From positions 1 to 5,185 of the forward strand of contig WSZX01000165.1 of assembly GCA_013139935.1 (NCBI GenBank): a stretch of 5,185 bases of DNA, given 5' to 3'. Below, one piece after another: positions 1 through 4,668 of this stretch. Position 1 is the first letter of the stretch. The number at the start of each line of letters is the position of its first letter. A program made the position numbers and the translations under genes. This stretch comes from Ardenticatenales bacterium. GTDB lineage: Bacteria > Chloroflexota > Anaerolineae > Promineifilales > UBA4811. The notes under the pieces are model-generated. The model saw only the letters and a list, made by a program, of their open reading frames with translations, searched no databases and was not told the DNA's origin.

Positions 1-423
1 GAGAAGCGATTCGGCCGATGGAGCCGGGCGGCCGACTCATTGGGCGCTGCGGCCGCCCTGGATCCGGGCGTGATTCCCTATCAGGCCGACTACGGCTGGG
101 CGCTCTTTCAGGCGACGGGCGAGTTGAGCCAGGCGGTCATGATCGAGGAGGCAGCCCTGGAATTGGAACCGGGCGCCGTGGACGTTATCATGATTCTGGC
201 TGATATCTACCTGCAGGCTGATCGGCCGCAAAAGGGGCTAGAGTGGGCGCAGTATGCCGTGGAAGCTGCTCCGGCCGCCCCGGAAGCGTGGCTGAGGTTG
301 GCACAAGCCCACTGGCTGTCAGACCAGTGGGAAGAGGCGCGGTATGCCCTGGCGGAAGTACAGAGACTGGACCCCGAAAACCAAGCGGCCGCCGAGCTGC
401 AGGCCGAATGGGGGAGCCCATAA
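1..423 (+). CDS. TPR-repeat protein, C-terminal part (5' end outside window)
   Basis: The frame is open from the first base to the TAA at 421-423, giving 140 residues of a protein whose start lies upstream. Three consecutive 34-residue tetratricopeptide repeats are seen at residues 26-59, 60-93 and 94-127. Each shows the TPR pattern: a W/L-x-x-[LIYF] first helix, Gly/Ala near position 8, Ala at position 20 and a Pro at position 32 (LEPGA, AAPAA, LDPEN). A short tail ending in EWGSP follows. TPRs form helical scaffolds for protein-protein contacts; the partner cannot be told from this fragment. No membrane segment or catalytic domain lies in the visible part. An ATG-started product would have to begin upstream; the TTG at 40 is not a convincing start because the reading frame and the repeat register continue to its left. 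A functional link to the pilus-type genes 1.3 kb downstream is possible but unsupported. Confidence 0.88.
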   Translation, partial: EKRFGRWSRAADSLGAAAALDPGVIPYQADYGWALFQATGELSQAVMIEEAALELEPGAVDVIMILADIYLQADRPQKGLEWAQYAVEAAPAAPEAWLRLAQAHWLSDQWEEARYALAEVQRLDPENQAAAELQAEWGSP

Positions 424-436
424 CCGTTGGCTTGGG

Positions 437-450
437 GGGTGGCTGCACCC
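437..450 (+). other. Short GC hairpin just after the TPR gene
   Basis: GGGTG (437-441) pairs with CACCC (446-450) around a GCTG loop, 14 bases after the TAA. No T-run follows, so it is not a classical intrinsic terminator. It might protect the mRNA 3' end or be chance in a G-rich stretch. Confidence 0.25.
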
Positions 451-560
451 GCAATCACGGCAATCGGGGCGGTGTGGGGGATGGCAAGAACCGCCGGTCC
501 GTTTCATCTAGTGCCCCCTCCCTGCCCGGGTGGAGGCGGACTGCCCCGGGTCTGAACTGA

Positions 561-584
561 CGGCCGAGCCTGCGGCCTCGGCCG
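561..584 (+). terminator. Possible terminator-like hairpin after the TPR gene
   Basis: CGGCCGAG (561-568) is the exact reverse complement of CTCGGCCG (577-584). Inner CC (569-570) and GG (574-575) can extend the stem with one bulged C, leaving a TGC loop. The strand after it is pyrimidine-rich (CCCACCCCTGCCTCTCTCTC from about 586), with few consecutive T until TTTTT near 620-624. The strong stem and C/T tract suit a transcription end for the TPR gene about 140 bases upstream, but the lack of an immediate U-tract makes the call tentative. Confidence 0.35.
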
Positions 585-904
585 CCCACCCCTGCCTCTC
601 TCTCCCGTCGCCGCAACCCCTTTTTCAACACCCTCTGAGTTTGGCCGGCTCAGTGCCCAGGAAACTGGAAACGAATTGGAAGAAAGGTGGGTAACTACCC
701 GATCCCTTTTCGACTATACTATTTGCACTGAGGTTGATACAGGTTGAAGGGGATGGATCGAACTGCTGTCTTTGAGGGAGGTGCAATGGGACAATGCGAT
801 GAACAGCGCGCTTGGCGCCGAACCATGGTCATTGGTAGCTGGGGTATCCAGGCTTACTTTCGACACTTGAGTGATTGCAGTTCAAGTGGGCGATTTTGAA
901 GACC

Positions 905-1168
905 ATGATACAGTCTGAAACCGCCCGAAGCGATGTCAAGACCGGCAATTCTCGCCGAGTTGGCCGGAGTCGGGGCCTGGATAATCTTCCTAATGGACAT
1001 TATTGGATCGAATTTCGGCAACTATCGAATCTCAGCTTAGGGCGTTTTACCGTTATCCGCAATCACCAGGATGGTTTGCTTGATCTTGAGCATAGGGACA
1101 GTGCCTACAAGCCTGCCACTCTGGGTGCTATCGAGGGCAATGTGGATAGCTGGTTGTGCATCGCATAA
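905..1168 (+). CDS. Doubtful small ORF, 87 residues, no recognised family
   Basis: An ATG at 905 opens 87 codons ending in TAA at 1166-1168; a TTG at 875, directly after an in-frame TGA at 872-874, would give 97. Only a weak purine stretch (TGAAG, about 897-901) lies in front of the ATG. The product is soluble-looking and basic in its first third, with no membrane segment, no signal peptide and no motif I can name; the stretch around GHYWIEF and the end near DSWLCIA are its only distinctive parts. By hand count about 52% of third codon positions are G or C, lower than the clearly G/C-preferring neighbours, so it may be transferred or decayed DNA or simply not coding. An overlapping frame (ATG 753 or 786 to TGA 897-899, 48 or 37 residues, with GGGAGG at 776-781 before the second ATG) could be an upstream piece of the same broken gene. 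Confidence 0.22.
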   Translation: MIQSETARSDVKTGNSRRVGRSRGLDNLPNGHYWIEFRQLSNLSLGRFTVIRNHQDGLLDLEHRDSAYKPATLGAIEGNVDSWLCIA

Positions 1169-1209
1169 AGTGACGAGGGTGTTGCTGGAGACTGTGGGGA
1201 GCCAAAGCA

Positions 1210-1230
1210 ATGCTGGCGCTGTGCCAGCAT
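1210..1230. repeat. Perfect 8-bp hairpin
   Basis: ATGCTGGC (1210-1217) and GCCAGCAT (1223-1230) are exact reverse complements around the five-base loop GCTGT. On the plus strand it is followed by AAGGAGACCC, with no T-tract; on the minus strand the bases that follow read TTGCTTTGG, only weakly T-rich. It could be a minus-strand terminator, an operator-like dyad, or part of a structured leader. It lies 42 bases after the end of the doubtful ORF at 905-1168. Confidence 0.5.
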
Positions 1231-1301
1231 AAGGAGACCCCCAAAAGATCTGGCCTTCCGCTTCCTACGCGACGAAGGATCTGAGACCCCGCGTCGAAGG
1301 A

Positions 1302-1318
1302 ACCGACCTAAACTGGAC
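1302..1318. repeat. Left arm of a 17-bp inverted repeat
   Basis: The 17 bases from 1302 match the reverse complement of 1681-1697 at 15 positions; the 11 bases CTAAACTGGAC (1308-1318) are perfect. With its partner it bounds a 396-bp segment. This resembles the ends of a small non-autonomous element, but no target-site duplication is evident outside the arms. A by-chance match of this quality in a 1.3-kb stretch is unlikely but not negligible. Confidence 0.35.
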
Positions 1319-1473
1319 AGGAGCAATTGGCTGCAGGCCCACACGTCGATCTTTCATGGACCCGATCGCCAAAAACTTAGGGCTCGGGAGTGGTATCGAT
1401 ATATCCACGGCGATTGAGCTCTCTCTTTTCATTTCTATGGAAATCCTCGACAGTAACCTTTGGTTGGTGCCGT

Positions 1474-1502
1474 TTGCGGGAAGACATGCTTCGTGGTACG
1501 AT
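1474..1502 (+). promoter_or_regulatory. Candidate sigma-70-type promoter for the PilN-like operon
   Basis: TTGCGG (1474-1479) and TACGAT (1497-1502) are separated by exactly 17 bases, and the -10 box is preceded by TGG (1494-1496), an extended -10 arrangement. The -35 box matches the consensus only at TTG and the -10 box at four of six positions. Transcription from about 1509 would give a leader of roughly 205 bases holding the hairpins and TAGTCCGG boxes in front of the PilN-like start. The call rests on pattern only. Confidence 0.22.
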
Positions 1503-1596
1503 ACTGCAAGCATACATAACGTTTCGCGCGGCACTGTTTGGGGATCCACTGTGTGCGGTGACATGTCTCTGGCACGAAAGGTGCAGCTCTCTCTTT

Positions 1597-1626
1597 CTAG
1601 TCCGGGCTAGTCCGGGCCAGCCGGAC
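1597..1626. repeat. Tandem CTAGTCCGGG repeat and overlapping hairpin
   Basis: CTAGTCCGGG occurs twice in direct tandem (1597-1606, 1607-1616). The second copy also forms the left arm of a hairpin, GTCCGG (1610-1615) with CCGGAC (1621-1626) around GCCAG. The core TAGTCCGG recurs a third time at 1689-1696 inside the right inverted-repeat arm, 18 bases before the PilN-like start. Repeated boxes just upstream of an operon are typical of a regulator site, and the 10-bp period would put both tandem boxes on one face of the helix. No known regulator is recognised. Confidence 0.4.
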
Positions 1627-1664
1627 CTGGCGCGATTCGCGGCCGAGACCGCGTCGAGTCTGAC

Positions 1665-1679
1665 GCGCAAGACGTGCGC
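1665..1679 (+). other. Small GC hairpin in the PilN-like leader
   Basis: GCGCA (1665-1669) pairs with TGCGC (1675-1679) around AGACG, 35 bases before the ATG at 1714. It is short and could be chance, but it is the last of several small stems in a leader that lacks a clear Shine-Dalgarno sequence. Confidence 0.25.
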
Positions 1680-1680
1680 A

Positions 1681-1697
1681 GTCCAGTTTAGTCCGGT
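1681..1697. repeat. Right arm of the 17-bp inverted repeat
   Basis: GTCCAGTTTAG (1681-1691) is the exact reverse complement of 1308-1318; including the next six bases the arms agree at 15 of 17. It ends 17 bases before the PilN-like ATG and contains the third TAGTCCGG box, so it may be an element end, a regulatory site, or both. Confidence 0.35.
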
Positions 1698-1713
1698 GCT
1701 GGTGTGACCTGAA

Positions 1714-3618
1714 ATGGGATTATCCAAGTTGCTCAGTTTTGGCGGACCGGCCCCAGCCGGGCCGGGAGGCCCCAGCCGGGCGGTCATCCTGTGGCTGGTT
1801 GCCATTGGCATGGCGATCTTTATCATTCCGCTTTCTCTCGTGGCATCCACGGTTGCCCGCGATATTGGGCGTCTGGAAGCTGACATCCTGACGGCGCAGT
1901 ATGCATTTCTGTTGGAACCGACGTCGGTCCCAGAGGTGGCGGAGCTGAGAGGGGCTCTATCCGAGGTCCAGGGGACGCTTGACCAACTGGCAGCGGTTCG
2001 GCCGATCATAATGGGAGGTCGCACCGATTGGCAGGCGATCATGGCCGCTATCGGCGATTATCATCCAGATCAACTGACGCTGGCGTCCCTCGTGCAAGAG
2101 AACCGGCGAATCGGACTGCAGGGACGGGCCGCCGATGACTCGGCCGTGGTGGCCTATGCTCGAGCCCTCGATGCATCTGGTCTCTTCTCCAGTGTCGTCG
2201 TCCAGTCTATCAAGGCGGTCTCTACCCCATTTGTGACCGCCACCAGCGTGGATGTGATGCCGACGGTGGAACCAGTGACGCCCACGGCGACCCTGGAACC
2301 CACCCCCACTCTTACTCCGACCCCGGTACCTACTGCAACGCCAGATCTTCGCGATGTCCACGAGGTGGATGATTTTGAGGCCAGGGACATCTATTTCGGC
2401 GAGCCTCAGTCGCACAACTTTTTTCCGATCTTTGATGTGGACATGGTCACATTCCTGGCCAAAGCCGGGCGTTTCTATCGAGTCTACACGACCGACCTCT
2501 CGCCTGGAGTGGACACCTTTCTTTCGGTGGGCTTGGAAGGGATGACCCACACGAACGACGATGCAGAGTCCGGGACCTTGAGCTCTCTCATAGAGTTCCA
2601 GGTGACGACCGGATATGATGTCGAAGCTCTTGTGCGGGTCACGAATCGGGGGGCGTATGGAAGCGACAAATGGTACCAGCTTATCGTCGAAGAGGTGGTG
2701 CCCGAAGCCACCTCTACGCCGGCACCCACCGCGACGCCAGACCTGCGCGACGAGTTCGAACCGGATGACCCTGATCCACCGTTGATTGCGGTCGGGGAGA
2801 CACAATTGCACAACCTATACCCTGGTGGGGACGTTGACAGGGTCGTGTTTGTTGCCAGGGCCGGACGCGACTATCGGGTCTGCACCTCTGATCTCGCCCT
2901 GGGAGTGGATACGTACCTTGAGGTTGTGCTGGACAATCACAAGTGGGAGAACGACGACTATGCTGTGCCAGGGACGAGCAGCTTTGGTTCCGCGGTCTGC
3001 TTTCAGGCTCCTCAGGTTGTCACCGATACCGCACTGGTGACGGTTTCAAATGTCCAGCAGCACTATGGTCCCAACCGGACCTATCGCCTCACCGTCAGCG
3101 AAGCGCCGATCCTGGAGATCGAACCGCTGACGGTCTCTTTTGGCCCGGTCTCACAGGGGGCCGGCAACCCAGCCGCCCAAGATGTCCAGATCGCCAGCAC
3201 TGGGAGTGCCACGTTGACCTGGACTGCCGAGTCTGGTGCTTCCTGGCTCAGCCTGGACACATCGTCGGGTACTACTCCATCCGAAATGAGCCTGTCGGTT
3301 GACATATCCAGCTTGACGGCCGGCAGCTACCAGACCAGCATCGTGGTTGCCAGCACCACTCCGTGTACGCAGAACACCCCACAGACGATCCAGGTGAATC
3401 TGGAGATCGAGCTGGCTACTGCCAGGGCCCCCGGCGCCGCCATGCTGGTCGCTCGGCGTTTCCATGCCGATCCGCTCCGCGTCGGGGTGGCGTTGGCAGA
3501 CCGAGAGTGGGGTGTGCGGCGCACGCTGGCCCTGCCAATCTCCCGATATGAGAGGTCTGCACTCAGCCTGGAGGCGGTTGAGTTTGTGATCATACTGGAG
3601 ATCAAGGCACAGCCGTGA
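1714..3618 (+). CDS. PilN-like pilus/secretion alignment protein with inserted PPC, PPC and BACON domains
   Basis: This is a single-pass membrane protein of 634 residues. Residues 1-22 are a Gly/Pro-rich cytoplasmic tail; 23-46 form a hydrophobic helix (AVILWLVAIGMAIFIIPL); 47-95 are a charged, probably helical stalk; 96-168 match the PilN core: W106 followed by a helix, PDQLTLASL, the RIGLQGRA strand, an Ala-rich helix, then the SGLFSSVVVQSI strand. After this a Thr/Pro linker (170-210) leads to two PPC-like beta-sandwiches (about 211-327 and 343-463) and a BACON-like domain (about 466-566, with WLSLDTSSG and LTAGSYQTSI). A basic stretch follows, and the C-terminus AVEFVIILEI (621-630) looks like the missing last strand of PilN. 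Ordinary PilN is near 200 residues. PilN pairs with PilO outside the membrane and docks PilM inside; the usual PilM-binding INLLP-type tail is absent. The ATG at 1714 is the first start after an in-frame TGA at 1705-1707, although no good Shine-Dalgarno precedes it. A GspL-like secretion role is an alternative. Confidence 0.8.
   Translation: MGLSKLLSFGGPAPAGPGGPSRAVILWLVAIGMAIFIIPLSLVASTVARDIGRLEADILTAQYAFLLEPTSVPEVAELRGALSEVQGTLDQLAAVRPIIMGGRTDWQAIMAAIGDYHPDQLTLASLVQENRRIGLQGRAADDSAVVAYARALDASGLFSSVVVQSIKAVSTPFVTATSVDVMPTVEPVTPTATLEPTPTLTPTPVPTATPDLRDVHEVDDFEARDIYFGEPQSHNFFPIFDVDMVTFLAKAGRFYRVYTTDLSPGVDTFLSVGLEGMTHTNDDAESGTLSSLIEFQVTTGYDVEALVRVTNRGAYGSDKWYQLIVEEVVPEATSTPAPTATPDLRDEFEPDDPDPPLIAVGETQLHNLYPGGDVDRVVFVARAGRDYRVCTSDLALGVDTYLEVVLDNHKWENDDYAVPGTSSFGSAVCFQAPQVVTDTALVTVSNVQQHYGPNRTYRLTVSEAPILEIEPLTVSFGPVSQGAGNPAAQDVQIASTGSATLTWTAESGASWLSLDTSSGTTPSEMSLSVDISSLTAGSYQTSIVVASTTPCTQNTPQTIQVNLEIELATARAPGAAMLVARRFHADPLRVGVALADREWGVRRTLALPISRYERSALSLEAVEFVIILEIKAQP
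2323..3102 (+). repeat. In-gene tandem duplication: Thr-Pro linker plus PPC-like domain, two copies
   Basis: Residues 204-335 and 336-463 of the PilN-like protein are two copies of one unit. Each starts with P-x-PTATPDLRD and continues with an acidic segment, GExQxHNxxP, DVDxVxFxAxAGRxYRVxTxDL, GVDTxLxV, an NDD motif and a final YxLxVxE strand. The DVD/AGxxY/GVDT/NDD order is that of PPC (bacterial pre-peptidase C-terminal) domains, which act as folding or binding modules on secreted proteins. At the DNA level the linkers differ at several silent positions, so the duplication is not very recent. Copy 2 alone has cysteines (C390, C429) at positions held by Tyr and Glu in copy 1. Confidence 0.8.
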
Positions 3619-4667
3619 ACAACCTGCGCGATTTGCGGGACAACCTACCGACAGGCGAGCGTCTGATGTCCTTGCTGGCGATAGCAGTTATCGTTGTGGT
3701 CATAGGTTGCTATCTGATTTTCATTGCTGTCTCGATTCTACCCAAGCTGAAAGTCAGGCACCAGCTGTCCTCCCGGCTCGCGACGGCACAACAGGCCGTG
3801 CTTGACGCCCAGCTATCTCAGGGGGATGCTCCCGGCGAGTTGAGGGAGAAGCTAGCTACCGCTGAGGCTGCATTGAGTGAAGCAGCCTCTCTCTTTTTCG
3901 CCGAGGCAGAAGCGGCCGACGTGCTGAACAGGCTCTATGGGTATGCAAGCGAAAGCGGGGTGGGGATCGCTGACATGCAGGCGGTGGAGCAAGAGCAGGA
4001 AGAAAAGCTGACCTACGATGTCAGAAAGTTTCAACTCCGAGTTGCGGGCCCGGTCCAGGGGCTGCTGCGCTTCATGTCGCTGATCAAAGAGGCGGCAAAC
4101 AAATTCTTGATTATCGACAACATCAAGATAGCGAAAGAAGAGGGGCAAAGCGTCCTCACGATGGATGCGGTGCTCTACACCTCACCCTATGCTACTGCCG
4201 TGCCGATGGCTGTGGCACTCCCAACAGGGAGCGTGGAAGGGGAGTTGGAAGCGCAACTGCATGAACTGTGGGCGGCCGAAGACTGGCCGGCAGTAATCCT
4301 CGTGATCGAGCAGCTGCGTGTGGCCCGGCCTGGCGACGCTGAGCTGACTGGGAAGCTATACGCCGCTCACGTCAACTATGGCTACAGACTTGCTGCGGAA
4401 GGAAAGCTTGCTGAAGCAACAGGAGAATTCACCCGTGCTCTGGTCCTCTATCCCAATGGGGTCGAAGCCGCCGCCGGTTTGCAGGAGGTGAGTGGCCCTG
4501 CCCCCACTGCTGTTTCAGGGTATACGGTCCATGTCGTCGGTGATGGCGAGACTCTCTATTCGATCGGGCGGTTATATGGCACGAGTGTGCAGGAAATCAT
4601 GGCAGCGAATGGCCTGACGGGCAGTGCCATCGAGGTGGGGCAGCAGCTCCGTATCCCGACCCAATAG
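3615..4667 (+). CDS. PilO-like protein with TPR-like segment and C-terminal LysM domain
   Basis: This is a 350-residue bitopic protein. Residues 1-17 are cytoplasmic and charged; 18-41 form a membrane helix (LLAIAVIVVVIGCYLIFIAV); 44-102 are Ala/Gln/Glu-rich and likely coiled coil; 95-190 resemble the PilO fold (helix VLNRLYGYASESGVGI, strand KFQLRVAGPVQGLLRFMSLI, then FLIIDNIKI and VLTMDAVLYTS). Residues 206-290 are helical with TPR-like signatures (YGYRLAAEGKLAEATGEFTRALVLYPNG). Residues 303-348 are a clear LysM (YTVHVVGDGETLYSIGRLYG, then IMAANGL and IEVGQQLRIP), which binds peptidoglycan glycans. PilO forms the periplasmic partner of PilN and spaces the pilus machine across the envelope; here the LysM would fix it to the wall. 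The GTG start overlaps the upstream TGA by four bases (GTGA), with only AAGG at 3604-3607 before it, so translational coupling is likely. The ATG at 3666 is an alternative start that would remove most of the cytoplasmic tail. GspM-like is the main alternative family. Confidence 0.82.
   Translation: MNNLRDLRDNLPTGERLMSLLAIAVIVVVIGCYLIFIAVSILPKLKVRHQLSSRLATAQQAVLDAQLSQGDAPGELREKLATAEAALSEAASLFFAEAEAADVLNRLYGYASESGVGIADMQAVEQEQEEKLTYDVRKFQLRVAGPVQGLLRFMSLIKEAANKFLIIDNIKIAKEEGQSVLTMDAVLYTSPYATAVPMAVALPTGSVEGELEAQLHELWAAEDWPAVILVIEQLRVARPGDAELTGKLYAAHVNYGYRLAAEGKLAEATGEFTRALVLYPNGVEAAAGLQEVSGPAPTAVSGYTVHVVGDGETLYSIGRLYGTSVQEIMAANGLTGSAIEVGQQLRIPTQ
4521..4658 (+). other. LysM peptidoglycan-binding domain (within the PilO-like gene)
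   Basis: The 46 residues have the full LysM pattern: YTVhxGDTLxxIAxxYGTSVxxIxxxNxL with small changes (VVGDGETLYSIG), then GxxLRIP at the end. LysM binds N-acetylglucosamine chains in peptidoglycan. Its place at the very C-terminus, after a short GPAPTAVSG linker, puts it at the extracytoplasmic tip of the protein. Confidence 0.92.
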
Positions 4668-4668
4668 A

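Larger units (their letters stand above)
424..1713. other. 1.29-kb gap without a confident gene
   Basis: Between the TPR gene stop and the PilN-like start I find no ORF on either strand with a recognisable domain and a good ribosome-binding site. The first 180 bases are very GC-rich and contain two hairpins near the TPR gene end. The middle (about 600-1600) is visibly richer in A and T than the flanking genes, and its longest forward frames show mixed third-base use (about half G/C by hand count for 905-1168). The last 400 bases contain inverted and tandem repeats next to the PilN-like gene. It may be a long regulatory leader, the decayed remains of a gene or mobile element, or hold an unrecognised small RNA. 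I see no tRNA or rRNA and no CRISPR-type repeats. Confidence 0.75.

Noticed and set aside
689..720. Possible promoter: TATACT at 715-720 with the dyad GGGTAACTACCC at 689-700 in front
   Set aside because: The -10-like box is good but there is no -35-like hexamer at 16-18 bp, and no credible gene follows closely. The dyad has only 5-bp arms.
786..899. 37-codon ORF preceded by GGGAGG (776-781)
   Set aside because: The ribosome site is good in sequence but only four bases from the ATG, and the peptide has no recognisable feature. Mentioned with the 905-1168 ORF as a possible piece of a broken gene instead of as its own gene.
1265..1564. 99-codon minus-strand ORF in the gap
   Set aside because: No good ribosome site, no motif, and it overlaps several competing frames of similar quality; nothing favours it.
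1356..1610. 84-codon plus-strand ORF starting with ATG at 1356
   Set aside because: No Shine-Dalgarno, no recognisable motif, and it ends inside the tandem CTAGTCCGGG repeat. Codon use is not clearly worse than that of a gene, so it is not fully excluded.
1390..1707. 105-codon plus-strand ORF in the same frame as, and separated by one TGA from, the PilN-like gene; possible readthrough extension
   Set aside because: The translation is Cys- and Ser-rich with no domain, starts at a GTG without a ribosome site, and spans the inverted- and tandem-repeat region. The PilN-like N-terminus with its membrane helix is already complete from 1714.
1377..2042. 221-codon minus-strand ORF across the PilN-like start
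   Set aside because: It covers the complement of the membrane helix and stalk coding sequence and has no recognisable domain.
2281..2343. Thr/Pro-coding stretch (CCCACC, ACTCCG, etc.) considered as a DNA-level repeat array
   Set aside because: The repetition is at the protein level (TPTP linker) with varied codons; no exact tandem DNA unit of note.
1957..2811. 284-codon minus-strand ORF opposite the PilN-like gene
   Set aside because: The product is His/Arg/Gly-rich low-complexity sequence produced by reading the complement of a GC-rich gene; the plus strand has clear domains and a duplicated unit.
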